A stretch of 64,000 nucleotides of DNA from Fabrea salina (GCA_022984795.1 JALIHJ010000026.1:218538-282537), one strand, 5' to 3'; positions 24,520-36,758 are shown, counted from the stretch's first letter. Translations and numbers: made by a program. Notes: generated by a model from the letters alone, not told the origin.

Positions 24520-27500
24520 ATGGCGGTCCGGCTAGAAATCGAATCCTGCGACCCCTACCAAATCCTTCCTTCGCAGTCTTTAGTGCTTAAAAAAGCGTTG
24601 GTCTGCTCGCACGTGTGTCAGGTACAAATTAAGGGTTCTGAAGGCTTTGTTATGACTAAACAAGAACTCCTACAGATAAACTTAAAGGGGGAGGTTTTGA
24701 ACAGGTGGGAGTTCCCTAACAGCTTTTTGGAGATCCTGAACACTGAGGGCCAAACACTTCTTGGAGACAAAACAGGGTTGATTTGGGTGCTTTCTAAAGA
24801 AAAGTTCAGTATTCCTGTAAAGGAAATCCCGCCTTCTTCTCCTTTTTTCAAAGGACTCACTTGGCTCAACGGCAATATACTAGCTCAGTTCGCAAACCAA
24901 ATAATTCAAGTGATATCTCTTAGTGGTCAAGTCATTCAAAGCTTTGAGTTCTCAACGCAGCTTCCTTTAGTGTCCTTCGGGAGTTTTGTTGTGGGGTCCA
25001 ACATTCAGGAGTTGTGTTTAATTGAAACCACTCATTGCACTTCTATGCAAGCTGAACTGCCTGCTGCTTTTGAAGCTAGGAAACTAGGACTTCACTACTT
25101 TTTGCTGAGTCAGCACAGTCTGCGGTCTTACTCCACTAGTCTTTTTTTAGAGTGTTTGTGTTTAAACTTGGACGAAGAACTACTTGACATGTCAGTTTTA
25201 ACTGAAAACACCACTGATATTTTGTTACTTTTAAAGGACTCCAACTACTTAATTGCTTCTCTGTGGAAGTATTCTGGGTACTTAGCTACTAAGGTCCAAA
25301 CTAGTGTGGTTTGTGACTTTGGAGTTTCCTTGGCAGGGGAGTTATTTGTACAGAACCAAAACGAAGTATATGAGATAACAAGTGCCCAAGCCAGTGTTAA
25401 GTTCAGGTGGTTAATGGACCAAGGCAAGTTTGAAGAAGCCAGTGCCTATGCTTCAGAGTGCGGAGAAGCTGGCCACGAACTTGTGAAGTCTATGATTTCT
25501 ACTATTTTGAGTGAAGGGAACCCGCGTTCCAACTTTCAAAGTTTGGTTTCACTAATAAAGTGTTTGACCTACAATAAAGAAGAACTTCTGAAGTACCTTA
25601 GCCAAGTCCTAACTACCATCACTCCCTGTGACCCCTACGACTACCTTCACCAGCTGGACTTTGCTCTTCTCAACTTAAAGAACTTGTCTGCTAAGTCCAA
25701 CACCCAGCACTTAAAAAACCTTAGAGACATCAGAAGCAAACTCAGGAGTTTCTTAGCTGTTTTCAAAAGCTTGTATGGAGAGTACAAACCCCAGGACTGG
25801 AAAGCCTTTGCACACTCCAATTTAGTTAGAGAAACCAAAAAACTCTTTAGCATAGGGGACACTGAACTAGCAATCTTTGTGTTCAACAAGCATTCCTCTG
25901 AGTGCTCTGAGTTGCGAGCCCAAGTAACAGAGTTAGTTAGAAACATTCCACTTACAGAAGACTTAGACAAGTACTCTACTTGGCTGCAACAAAGAGTAAT
26001 TCCTTGGCTTAAGCCAGAAGAGTTGAAAAGTTTAGAAGGACTCCTGCTCCACAGAGCTCAGGAACTAGAAGCTATAGAAGGCCACCCTCTTAAAGCCCTT
26101 CACACCACTTACATCCTTTCGCACTCGCCGTTAGTAGCCTCGCGCTTAGGACACTCTGCCCCTTTTAAAAACGTTTTTAGACCAGGCGAAAGGTTTGGAC
26201 TGGAAGTAGGGGGTTACTTGCCTTCCTCTGAGTTCCTTGAACTCCAGAAGTGCCTTGAACAACTTGTTGAAATGAAAGACAGGTACGGACTCACTTTAAG
26301 TTTAAGTGGAAGGTGTGTAGACAGAGACACTATAGCTTTGGCAATGCTTGAAAGGGTAGTGGCCCCGGAACTACTTATCCACGAAATCAAAAACAACCTA
26401 ATTCCCTATACTTCAGAGTACTCTTTGGACCTTGACCAAGTTCTGCTTACTTACATCAAAGACCTTACTGAAAGAATGACTTACTCTGGGTGCGAAACCT
26501 GGGAACAAAAAGCAGTGCACGCCCTTGAGTTCATACAAGACCTTGAAAAGCGCATTAATGCCACAATTGAAGTAATTCAGCATGCAAGGCAGCCCCTTTC
26601 GCCTTTGATTTCTAAGCTTTTAGAAGACTCACTGAAACTGCCAACAACCAACAAAGACAAGTTGCTGACACAAAGGAGAATGGAAGACCTTCACGAAATA
26701 GCAGGTTACTACAAGATAGAAGACATACACATCACAGACAAGTTCCAAACCACTGCAGTTTTACTTCAAGTGCTCCACTCAAAAGATCCTGACTCTTTGA
26801 AGCACTCTCTAAAAATTACGGAAGTGTTTTCTTGGATGAATGAAGGAAAAAGCTTACTTTTACTACTTGATGATTTGCAGTGCCCGCGGAGAAGTCAAGC
26901 AAGGAATAGAACATCTCAAAAAACTCAGAAATGAAGAAAAGAAAGCCAAAGTTATTGAACAGGTACTTTCTTGCTGCTTGGAAAGAATGCAAGGCAACTG
27001 GCACAACAGAAGGGCCTGGCAAAGTGAACTCTTCCATACAGCTGTTGAAGCAGCTATTAAACTTTCCCAGGAACTGTGCAGGTTTCCTTCTTTAAGTGTT
27101 TTTGAGGCGGAAAGTCTTTACAAGCAGCTCCAAAGTGTAAGGACTTTAGCAAAGGACTTTAAAGTGTACTTAGGAGTTCCAGACTACACACTCAAACAAA
27201 ATAGACTTAGGGTTCTGGAAGAGTTCCTGACTCCTTACCTCCACGAAATCAACAAACAAACAGAAGTCGACGACAACTCCTCAGTGTTTTCACAGTCTTC
27301 AACAAGTTCCAGGAAAAGGAAAAAGGTTTCTTTGCAGTCTCCAAACAAAAGAGTCAAAATGGACTGTTTGTCCCTTTCTAACCTCTACCACCTTTCTGAC
27401 CTGCTGGGACTTTCCAGAACTGAATTCAGACTTGCTGCAGCTGAGCTCTGTGGACACTTGGGCTTCTACCACACAAGTGCTATGTACTTGAAGGAACTCT

Positions 27501-30496
27501 CTAACTGCACTCCTTCTAAGGAACTTCTTGGCTCAATCAAAGCAGTGGTGATGCGCTTAATGGACTCCGAAGACCCTAAGATTTTCGAGCACTTAATTCC
27601 CATTGCAAAGTGGAGTTTAACTCACTGTGGAGCTAACGAAATAAGTAACTACATGAGACTTGCAGAGGACCTTGAAAGGGGGTCGTTAATTTTGATGCAG
27701 ACTGAAATGGGAGAAGAACTGCACAAACACAAAGACAATATTTTTGGAGAAGAAAACTTTGTGGAAGAACAAATGTACCTAGACAAAGACATCATCATGC
27801 CTCAAGTGCGCTCTTACGTACTGAGCAGAGAGTGCTTGGTGCAAAACCAAACCAGACAACTTGTAGAAGACCTTAACAGAAACGGATGTTTGATTCTAGG
27901 GATCCACATTGTACTGGAGTCACCTGAAGTACTTAGAGAAAACGAACTAGAAACCACCAATGTTTCTTTACTTGAAAAAGTGATTAACTCTAGAGAAATC
28001 GACCACAAGCTAGCTTTGGCACTCACAGTTTCGGTGGACTCCTCTGTTGCACTAAAAACCCTCCAAAGGTCACTACCACAGCGCTACGGGGACTACGCAA
28101 GGATGAAGAAAATATGCCAAATAGGCTATGACTCAGCTCTTTTGAAGAAAGACGAGGACCAGGCTGGAGTGTGGAGTTCCTACGAAGGAACTTCTAGGTG
28201 GCTCCACACCCTCACTTTGCTGGACGTTTCTTTTGAAAAGTCAGCCCTTACTTCAGGGGACCCTGAAGAAATCATTTTGCTATTCAGGGAGATCCTTGAA
28301 AAAACCCAGGACCTCTACTTGTGCTTGGAACTCTGCAGAACTTACAACATCAGGGAGTCCGAAGCTGTTTTGGCTTACATAGAGTACCAACTGCTCAACC
28401 CAATCATAAAGCCTAAGTACTTAGAAATGCTTGAAAGCGGAGACTTAGTTCTACAAGACTCTCCTTTTGACGAAAGCTACAAAGACAAGGTAGCTGGAGT
28501 GGCCTTTGAAGTCACAGACGATGAACTAGGAAACTTGCTTAAGTGCAGGTGTTTGCCTAGAATTGTGCAAACTGACTACTCAAGAATACTTTTCATTTTT
28601 GACTACTTAGTTAAGATCTACCCCGAAAGTCCCATATACCGAAACCACTACAATGTAGTGCAGATACTCAGCAACTACAAAAGGGTTTCCCAGCCTACCT
28701 ACGAAGAAACCTCAGTGCTAAGTGACTTGCTGAAGTTTGCTCCCTCTGAACTCCAAGCAATCTACTCAGCAGTGCTTAAAGAAAAGCTTTCCCTGGACAT
28801 ATTCTTAACTGACCCTTGGGTGCTTTTGAACCAAGAACTCCACATCCACACTTTGGACACTCTGATTCTGCTGGCAAACCCCCTTAAAAAAGACCCAGAC
28901 TCCTTCAGAATAAAAGCTGTGGAAAACAGCTTTAGTGGTAAGGTGGTTCACCCCTTCAGCGAAGTGTATGTTGCTATTTCCAAAATCAAAACAGCTAAGT
29001 CCAAGTACAACGTGCTAGAGTACGCCAGTAAGTACTACCCTTTAGGAGAGGACTACTTAAGGCTCAGAAAGGAACAACTGAAAGTGTGCAAGATCTGGAA
29101 AGACCATGTAGAAAGAACCAACCCTGACCCCAACCTTATATCTAAAATAGAAGGCTACGTCCAAATCAACGAAAAGAAACTTAACACCGAAACACTGAGA
29201 CTTAAACTCCAAAAACACGGTTTAGAAAGTGAGTTTGTTTCCTTGCTTGAAACTCCAGAGGAGCTTATAAGCCAGCTGTACTACTCCTTGATTCCTAGAG
29301 TCTTTTACGGGCTGTGTTACTTCACTTCTTATGAACTAGAAGACTTAGTGGAGTACGTAGCAGAAAGGTTTGCAATAAAACTCGAAGACCTTAAGTGCAA
29401 CTTGCTTCTTCAGTGGCTCAAAGAAGACTCCAACCCCCCTGGAGACCCTTCTCAAGTAGCAAACTCCTGTGCTTCCAGTCTTGGAATCTACCTTCCTCAA
29501 GTGCTTGACCAAGACAACTTGCTGCGCCTTACTTACTTAGCCAAAAGCATGAGTTCTTCCTGGGTACTCACTTCCTTTTTGGATTACGCTGCCTTTGAGC
29601 ACTCCAAAACTACCTACAAGTCAAGGGCTAGAGCTACGCAGGTGCTCATTAGACTTTTTACTTACAAAGAACTAAGTGGTTACCTGCACAAGTTTCCGGT
29701 GGAGGACCTGCAGGTTTTTCTGCAGCACTGCCTTTACATGTCAGACTTGGAAGCACTTAAGATTCCATACGACTTCATGACTCTGCTGAACTGTGACAAA
29801 CTAGCCTTGTGCAAGTCGTTGTACAAAAACCACTACAAAGAAAAAAGAACTCTGCAGTTAGTAGCTGCTATTATGATGGACTACTGCTTGCAAGACTCTA
29901 AGCTTTGGAAAAACATAGTGGAGGGACTTAAGGAGTGCAGTTCTTACCTAGTGTTGCTGCACTTGTTGGAGTGGCTGTGCAGTTCAGGAATCTACAACTC
30001 TATTTTTACACTTAGTCTGCACAAACTTTTGTCAAGTACTACTTTGGAACTTTTAAGAATCAGTTGTGAAAAAATAGACAAGTACAAAGACGCAGACAAA
30101 GCAATAGAAAGAATAGTTGAAATAAGTTTGGAGTTGGAGTTAAGGAAACAGTCACTAGAAGAAATGGTCAAACTTTTAGTGGAGTTCCGCAAAGGCAACT
30201 GGGTCAAAGGAGTCCTTAAGTTAGGATTGGTTTTAGGGGACACTGCAGTAGCCCAACTACTTGCTTTATCTTTTAAAGACAAGTTTATCATTAAGGAAAT
30301 AAAGAAACACGGAGGTTGCCTTTGCAAGTACTTAGACCTTTCAAGCAAGCGCAGGATTCTCAAAACTATGGTGGCCAACCCAGACATGTTCCACAAGTTC
30401 ATAAACTTTTTGCCCAAAGACTGCTACAGTGCTTTTGAGTCTGACTTGAAAAAGTACGGGATACAACTAGACTTAAACTGGATAACAACTAATTAA
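24520..30496 (+). CDS. Giant beta-propeller/alpha-solenoid protein, ROD (KNTC1)-like, with one frameshift
   Basis: Two overlapping frames make one protein of about 1,990 aa. Frame A (24520-26934) has an N-terminal propeller-like half and then helices. Frame B continues from about 26840 to 30496. In frame A, VFSWMNEGK is followed by nonsense-like LLLLLDDLQC. In frame B, the same DNA reads KAYFYYLMICSARGEVKQGIEHLKKLRNEEKKAKVIEQVL, normal helical-repeat sequence. Removing one A from the AAAAA run at about 26847-26851 joins them; no 15-16 nt intron fits. The phrase LAMLERVVAPELL...IPYTSEYSLDLDQVLLTYIKDL resembles ROD of the kinetochore RZZ complex; NBAS/Sec39, a related solenoid, is the main alternative. 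The C-terminal half is all helical. Confidence 0.6.
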
Positions 30497-30498
30497 TT

Positions 30499-33400
30499 CT
30501 ATTGATTTAGTATATTAGAAACAGGGCCAGCGCAACTCTTAATCATCTTTTCGTAGAGTTTTTCTATTTCGGGAGTGCTTCGGATGAAGGGCTTCTTGAG
30601 GAATTCGTACTTGGGGTTTCTAATGAGTTCAATGAGTGTTATGAGTATTCCCCAGGGGTGGGGTCTGTGCACTATAGCCCTTTCAGTAAGCACTCGGGTG
30701 ACTTGCTCTTCCACCAAGCCTTGCTTGCACTCCACAAAAACCACCAAAATCAAGCATGAAAAGTACTTAGTGTGGGAGTTGGGGAACCTGAGATGGTTTG
30801 CCAAGGCGTTGATGAAGTGCTTCCTTGCTTCAGTTTCTAGTCCTAAAAGTATTGCTAAGTACAGTTCGTTTCCTGTTTTGTTTTCAGCTTCTCCACTAAG
30901 TACCTTTTCTGCAATGTAAAGTGAGGTTGCGTTGATCACAGGAATGTTGGCTTTAATCATGAGTTCAGAAGGAGTGTTGGGGTCAGGAATCATGAGTTTG
31001 TTGCAAATTTCTTTAACTGAGTCCTGGCTTTGGCTCAACAAGTACTGGTCAATGTCGTCCTTTATTGAAAGGTGGCCTAACTTCGAGTGGTAGTTCGAAA
31101 GCACGTTGGGAGTAACGTTCATCTCAGGAAGCAGGTCTACTTTCAGGTTGGGAGTGAAGGGCAAAGGCATCCTCATGTTTTGCGGGTAAGCACTCAGAAC
31201 TAAGTTTTTGAGTTGCACACAGTGCTCAGGAATGAAGTCGCAAAAGTCTAAGTAGTAGTCGCACAGGAACTCAGGGAAGTCGTGCATCAGCACAAGCAAA
31301 ACACGCAGCACGCCTTGGTAGAACTCCCTAAGTGCTTCGCTGATAGGAGTTTTGCTGAAGTGCAAGTAGATGAACTTGAAAAGGTCCATCATGAGGGTGT
31401 GCATTTTCTTCCAGTGGAGGGACTGGGTCCTGGGTTCTTGGTTCAAGTTGACAGTGCGGAGCATCTTAGGCATGAAGAACCTGTGGGAGACCAGTTCCAA
31501 CCAACAAAAACTAAAAGCAGGGAGTTTGCAGGGGTTGAGTTCGTGCAAAGTGTTGGCAATAGGAATGAGGAGTTCGTTAACTTGGTTTTGGTCCGGAAAC
31601 ACATCAGTGGGTTGGGTGGTTTCGCTTAAGATGTCCAAAAGGATCCTGAAGTAGGGTCTAGGTTTGAAGTTGGAGTCTGTTGAGTTTTTGATGATGAGTT
31701 CCTTAATGGGGTTGAGCAAGGACTGGAAAAGGCGTTTGTGTTTTTCAGGCTGTCTACTGAGGATGATGATTACGTTGAGGAGTTTGGAGAAAGCGTCTAT
31801 GGGGGAGTAGTCTATTTGTTCTTCAAAGGTGCTTTTTTTGATGGCGAGTTCTGCCATTACTCTAAACACAAACTCAGCTCTGTCGTCAGGACTCAAGCAC
31901 CCCTGAGCATCTAAGCTCTTCACGAAGTCAGGCACTTTTTCACTGTTGATGAAGGGCTCGTCTAAACTAATAGACAACCACTCTAAAAACTTAGACTCAG
32001 CTACGTCTCTGAGCTTTTCTTGCTCAGCAGAAAGCATAGGGGACTTCTGTGCACTTGAAGCAGCTAGTTCCCCAAGTATTTTGTTGAGTTCTTCAATGTT
32101 GGGTTGTTTTTCTTTGAGGAGTTTGAGAGCGTTGAGTGTGAAGGAAACTTCGTTGTAGGAAAGAACTTTTTGGGAGATGACGAACTCCCTAATCAACTTG
32201 ACGGCAAACTGCAGGGCCTGCATGTTGCCTACTTCGATTCCTTTGGAAAGTACTTTGTCGAACTCAATGATCTGGACTAGTTCTCCTTTGATGATTTCAC
32301 TAGTAACTGGCCAGTAGTACTTTTTGTTGTCTTCGCTGAACTTAAGCCAGTTAGTGATGTCCTTAACTACTGCTCGGTGCTGGGACTTTATGAGTTGCAG
32401 AATTTGTAAGTAAAAGTTCCCCATGAACTCGTTGGTGTAGCACCTTCTAAAGAGTTTCTGTGCACAAGCTGCTACAGTTTCAGTGCGACTTACACTGGAC
32501 ATGATTGTTTTGGTTACGTTCATCATGGCTTGTTTGACTTCAGGGTCTTCAAAGTCGTTTTTGGCAACAGCCAAGGTTTCGGTTTCTTCCAGTTGTTCGT
32601 CGAACTTGCGAATAGCCTGGTGAGGCGAAAGGGTTTCAGTTCTGGTTTCTTGGTAGGGAACAGGTTTGGGGAAGTCTTGGGCAATTGGTGCACTTGTGGA
32701 CTTGCGTGAAGTTTCCACTATTCCTAAAAACTCTTTGTAGACTTGGAACTGTTCGTGAGTCAGGCCAGTGGGCTTGGGTTTGAGGTTTTCAGGAAGAAAT
32801 TCAGCTTCTGCAGCCTTTTTTGAAGCTTGTTCGTCGTAGAAGTTGTCACCCATTTGTTTGCGTTTGTTGATGGCTTGGTTAAGACTTTCTTCGTGGTTAA
32901 CGTCGTCAAGGGCTTTTTTGATGACTATCTTAGCAATGAGTCCACAGCCAAGTTCTAAGTTGTCGATAGAAGCAAGTTCTACAATCTGCTTGATGGCCTG
33001 GTTGCTAAGGGTGTTGCTGGACCTAAGTAGTTCGTTAAGGAAGTTCACAACATGCACTCTAAAGGGTTCTCTAGAAGTTACTTGTGCCAAGCTGCCTGCC
33101 AAACTCTGCACCATCCAGTGAGAGGCCTGTTGTAACTTGTTGTGGTCTTTTTCCATGGCAAAGTCCTTCAGAACGAGTTCTTTTGTAGTTATCAAAGCAA
33201 TGTTCATGTTGCGGTGCACAATAGGCTGGATGATTTCCTTAATGGCTTTTTCAATGGCTTGGGCTACAAGTTTCTTAAGTTCCATTTCTGGGTAGAGTTC
33301 AGTGATTTTGGGAGAAATGGTAACGTGCCTGTCTAAGTTAGCAAGCATCAAGTCGTCAGCAGGCAAAGGCAGGGACTCAGGAGTGGGGGTTTGCTGTTTG

Positions 33401-36400
33401 GGGGCTTCAGGAGGTTTCTTGACTTCTTTGGTGAGAAGACTGGTTTTGGGAACTTCTTCAGGAGTTATTCTGAGGTCCTTCAGCAGCACTTCAATTTCGT
33501 GAGAAATCCTCATTTTAAGGTTGGGAGTGTTTTTGATCTCAACCAGCACTGAAACAACTGCTATGAGCCAGGGATTAAGTTTGCTGAAAACTTCAGAGTT
33601 GGAAGCAGCCTTTATGATGTTGCAGATGAAAGGAATGATGGCTAAAAGGTTTTCGTGGGCGTATGCCTGTATGAGCATGTCTTTGAGGTCCAGGTGCTTG
33701 ATGAAGATAGGCTTGTTTCTGCTGAGAGTCATTGAACCCAGCCAAGTGCCCAGTGAGTTGAGTATTTTTCTGTCGGACTCTTCAAGCTTCTCTTTAGACA
33801 GTAGGTTTTTGATGTAGTTGTAGGTTTCTTCAAGTATGGTTTTGTTGACTTGCTTGAGTTCCATTTCCATCAACATCTTTAAGTACAGACCGTGGAAGTT
33901 GTGTTCCTGGGAAACCCTTGTCACCACTAAGTAGTTTGCAAACCAAGGAATGTTGTTTTGGAGGTCTTGGAGTAGGAGTTCTTGGAGCTGTTTGGACTTG
34001 GACTCCACATTCTGCAGAGAAATAGTGTTCAGGATAAACATAATGGTGTCTTTGGGAACTTTGGACTCTGGCTCAGGTTCTTTGGGTTCAGGCTTGCGGA
34101 CGATTCCAGGAGGGCCTTCTGCAAGGATGGTTTCTTGCTTAGGTTTGGGCTTGGGTTCCTCTTCTCCTAAGTGCAGAAGGATGTCGTAGAGGTCAGGCCT
34201 TTCCTGTTTGATGCTTTGGTTGGCCAGGAGTTCTTTGGCGTAGTTAGGCCACTCTGCTAGTTTCTCAATGAACTGTTCTAAAGCGTACATGCCGAACCTG
34301 TAGAGTTTACTCATGGGTTTCTGCAAAGACATAATCACTTGCTTGAGTGCTCCGTAAAGGTGGACTCCAGCTACAAACCCGTACTTGATGATTTTGCCAT
34401 AGAGTTCCCCTGTGATCTGGAGTTCCTTTTCAGGGTACTTGTGGAAGAACCTGTACTCGTCCATTAGGTTTTTGATCATGCAGTCGAAGATCTCGTTTTC
34501 GTGCTTGGAACTTGAGTTCCTGAGTTTCCGGATGATTTCAACCATGCCGTCCACTGAGATTTCTTCAGAGTAGAGTTGTTTGAAGTACTCGTTTGCAGCG
34601 TCGTCCACGTCTTCCTTGCTGCCAACTGGGTGCTGGAGTTCAGGTATGATGTTGCAAAGTCCCCTGTAAACCTCTGCAACTCTGCGCTTGACTTCTTCAG
34701 AAAAGCCTTCAGTTTCGATGAGTTCGCTGATTTTTTCGAACATAATCACAAGGCCTTCTTTGCTCACGCAAGCCTTTTCCATAATCGTTTCTACTTGAGG
34801 GGACTCTTTTGAGGGGTCTATCAAAAAGGACTCCAGGAACTCACACAGCACGTTTAAGAACTCTTCGCGTGCCTGGGAAATCCTTTCAGTCAGCCAGTGT
34901 TCTAAGTGGAGGTAGTCCTTTTTGCTAGCTAGCAACCCAAAGTGCACTGCAAAGCGGTGGTCGTTAGCCTTGGCAAGAGTGAGCAGAGACTCTTTGATTT
35001 CTTGAGTGAGGTCAATCAGGTGGTTCAGAGTGATCGTGTTGGGTTCTCGGTAGTAGTACTCAATAGCGCCCTTGATCAAAAGGTCAGGGTTGCTTTCCCA
35101 GAGGTTGTAAAGCACTCCTGGGTTGGAGTTGTTGAGGGGAAAGAACTTACTTAAAAGCTTCGAAAGCACGTCGGAAAGCAAGGACTGGCCTCGGCGGGGT
35201 TTGATGGTGCTCATCGAAATAAGCATGATGTCTGGAAAGCGGTCAGCTTCAGTCATAAACAAGTTCCTAATGCTAGTGTAAAACTCAGTAACTGAAAGTT
35301 CCACAAGGGTAGTTAAAAGGTCCTGACTAGAAAAAGCTTGGATGATGTGCCTTACTTCCTGGGAGATAGCTACGTCTTCTAGGGGGATCTTGTTAGGGGA
35401 CTCGTTGAAGTTAAAGGCTTCTTGGGGCAACTGGGAGTAGATTGAGTGCATCAGAAAAGACACTTGGCCTCTTGGGTTTTTCCAAAGCTTGAAAAAAGGA
35501 AGTACAGGGAACTGCTTGCCAGTAGTTCTGAAGTACACGTTCACCAGCAAGTTAAAGGCTTGGTCGCTCTTGATCACGAACTTAGGGATGTCTAGTCTCT
35601 CAACTACTTTTTCCCAGTGCAAGTTGTAGGTTTCTTTAACTACTTTGCAAAAAGCATCTACGTTCCAAGGAAGCTGGGCTTTGCGGTCAGGAATGTCTCG
35701 GTTAAGTGCGTCCCAGTCCTGGCGGGCCAAAGCTGAAAAAGTAGCTGACACCACACGCGACTCAAAGTCAACTACTTCAGCGCACTTTTCGCACATCACA
35801 GCAAGTACTTCTGCCATTTCGGACTCCTTGACGTCCCTAAACTCTGAAAAGATTTCCCGGAGAGTAGCTTCGTTTTGCATAGAAAGAGGCCCTAGGTCTT
35901 CCAGGACTTCTGAAAGTCCCAAAGAAGCTGAAACCTGGGTCATCACGCGGGGGTCAAGGTCTCTTTGGTTAAAGGTTTCAGGGCCTTCTTGCAGCAGAGG
36001 CAAGAGCAAGGTATTGTCTCCCACAGGGTTGGACATCAGCAAGAACTGTATCCAGTTGTAAGTGTTGCGGTCTGAAGTGAACTCAGGGTGAGTGCGCATT
36101 ACGTACAGAACAGAATGGAGGGAGTGGGCTGGGATTCTTTGGGGCTTGCCTAAGGAGTGGTACTCAGCAACCTTAGCTTTGAGAATGGCTATGCCTGCTC
36201 TGGCTACGTGAGGAGTGCTGGACATACTGATGCTCAGCGCCAGGAGGAGCTGCGCAGGAAGGGCTAAGTGGAGGGTCTTGACGAATTCCTCAAACACTTC
36301 TTCTATCTCCCCGGAAGGAAACACTTGCGAGAAGTAGTCCACGAACTCAGCCCTTTCGGACAGGTTCGAAATTGCTTGTTTGAGGAACTGCACCTTGAAC

Positions 36401-36606
36401 TGGTCTTTGGAGCCTGCCGCGGTACGGGGGTCTTTGAAATCGATTTCTTGAAGAAGCACTCCTAGAAGTAGCTTTTCGGCAGCAGTTCCGAAAGTGGAAA
36501 CTATCTTCTGCAGTTCTGCTGCGGTAGCTTTGTACTGTTTCTTGTTAGTCAAGGCAGAAACCAAGTTTCTGATATGCTGCCCGACACAACTTTCTAAGCT
36601 ACTCAT
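30499..36606 (-). CDS. CNOT1: CCR4-NOT complex scaffold CNOT1/Not1
   Basis: A 2,035-aa protein, slightly shorter than human CNOT1 (about 2,370). Helical HEAT-type regions span the N-terminal two thirds. The DUF3819 (CAF40/CNOT9-binding) block is very clear at about 1110-1250 (DRHVTISPKITELYPEMELKKLVAQAIEKAIKEIIQPIVHRNMNIALITTKELVLKDFAMEKDHNKLQQASHWMVQSLAGSLAQVTSREP). The C-terminal Not1 domain follows (FCWLELVSHRFFMPKMLRT... FPEFLCDYYLDFCDFIPEHCVQLKNLVLSAYP). It scaffolds mRNA deadenylation. The stop is TAG, 2 bp from the convergent stop of the KNTC1-like gene. The 2,035-codon frame without a break is strong evidence for the standard code. Confidence 0.95.
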   Translation of the reverse strand: MSSLESCVGQHIRNLVSALTNKKQYKATAAELQKIVSTFGTAAEKLLLGVLLQEIDFKDPRTAAGSKDQFKVQFLKQAISNLSERAEFVDYFSQVFPSGEIEEVFEEFVKTLHLALPAQLLLALSISMSSTPHVARAGIAILKAKVAEYHSLGKPQRIPAHSLHSVLYVMRTHPEFTSDRNTYNWIQFLLMSNPVGDNTLLLPLLQEGPETFNQRDLDPRVMTQVSASLGLSEVLEDLGPLSMQNEATLREIFSEFRDVKESEMAEVLAVMCEKCAEVVDFESRVVSATFSALARQDWDALNRDIPDRKAQLPWNVDAFCKVVKETYNLHWEKVVERLDIPKFVIKSDQAFNLLVNVYFRTTGKQFPVLPFFKLWKNPRGQVSFLMHSIYSQLPQEAFNFNESPNKIPLEDVAISQEVRHIIQAFSSQDLLTTLVELSVTEFYTSIRNLFMTEADRFPDIMLISMSTIKPRRGQSLLSDVLSKLLSKFFPLNNSNPGVLYNLWESNPDLLIKGAIEYYYREPNTITLNHLIDLTQEIKESLLTLAKANDHRFAVHFGLLASKKDYLHLEHWLTERISQAREEFLNVLCEFLESFLIDPSKESPQVETIMEKACVSKEGLVIMFEKISELIETEGFSEEVKRRVAEVYRGLCNIIPELQHPVGSKEDVDDAANEYFKQLYSEEISVDGMVEIIRKLRNSSSKHENEIFDCMIKNLMDEYRFFHKYPEKELQITGELYGKIIKYGFVAGVHLYGALKQVIMSLQKPMSKLYRFGMYALEQFIEKLAEWPNYAKELLANQSIKQERPDLYDILLHLGEEEPKPKPKQETILAEGPPGIVRKPEPKEPEPESKVPKDTIMFILNTISLQNVESKSKQLQELLLQDLQNNIPWFANYLVVTRVSQEHNFHGLYLKMLMEMELKQVNKTILEETYNYIKNLLSKEKLEESDRKILNSLGTWLGSMTLSRNKPIFIKHLDLKDMLIQAYAHENLLAIIPFICNIIKAASNSEVFSKLNPWLIAVVSVLVEIKNTPNLKMRISHEIEVLLKDLRITPEEVPKTSLLTKEVKKPPEAPKQQTPTPESLPLPADDLMLANLDRHVTISPKITELYPEMELKKLVAQAIEKAIKEIIQPIVHRNMNIALITTKELVLKDFAMEKDHNKLQQASHWMVQSLAGSLAQVTSREPFRVHVVNFLNELLRSSNTLSNQAIKQIVELASIDNLELGCGLIAKIVIKKALDDVNHEESLNQAINKRKQMGDNFYDEQASKKAAEAEFLPENLKPKPTGLTHEQFQVYKEFLGIVETSRKSTSAPIAQDFPKPVPYQETRTETLSPHQAIRKFDEQLEETETLAVAKNDFEDPEVKQAMMNVTKTIMSSVSRTETVAACAQKLFRRCYTNEFMGNFYLQILQLIKSQHRAVVKDITNWLKFSEDNKKYYWPVTSEIIKGELVQIIEFDKVLSKGIEVGNMQALQFAVKLIREFVISQKVLSYNEVSFTLNALKLLKEKQPNIEELNKILGELAASSAQKSPMLSAEQEKLRDVAESKFLEWLSISLDEPFINSEKVPDFVKSLDAQGCLSPDDRAEFVFRVMAELAIKKSTFEEQIDYSPIDAFSKLLNVIIILSRQPEKHKRLFQSLLNPIKELIIKNSTDSNFKPRPYFRILLDILSETTQPTDVFPDQNQVNELLIPIANTLHELNPCKLPAFSFCWLELVSHRFFMPKMLRTVNLNQEPRTQSLHWKKMHTLMMDLFKFIYLHFSKTPISEALREFYQGVLRVLLVLMHDFPEFLCDYYLDFCDFIPEHCVQLKNLVLSAYPQNMRMPLPFTPNLKVDLLPEMNVTPNVLSNYHSKLGHLSIKDDIDQYLLSQSQDSVKEICNKLMIPDPNTPSELMIKANIPVINATSLYIAEKVLSGEAENKTGNELYLAILLGLETEARKHFINALANHLRFPNSHTKYFSCLILVVFVECKQGLVEEQVTRVLTERAIVHRPHPWGILITLIELIRNPKYEFLKKPFIRSTPEIEKLYEKMIKSCAGPVSNILNQ

Positions 36607-36758
36607 TTTTATTCTTTATCCATTCTTTTTCAAATATCTCTTTAGAGTAGCAACTGAGGCACTCTTAGTTACTTAAGTTCTTCTGTGGTTTAAATTTAAA
36701 TACTCAAGTTATTTGGTGCTTTGTGCCCCTTTGACATTTTTACGTATAATTTAACGGA
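36607..36758. promoter_or_regulatory. 152-bp divergent promoter region
   Basis: This AT-rich spacer lies between the starts of CNOT1 (minus) and the HAT-repeat gene (plus). It is one of the longest spacers in the first 58 kb. It contains a TTTAAATTTAAATAC stretch and TACGTATAATTTAACGG close to the plus-strand start, but I recognise no established motif. Confidence 0.4.
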
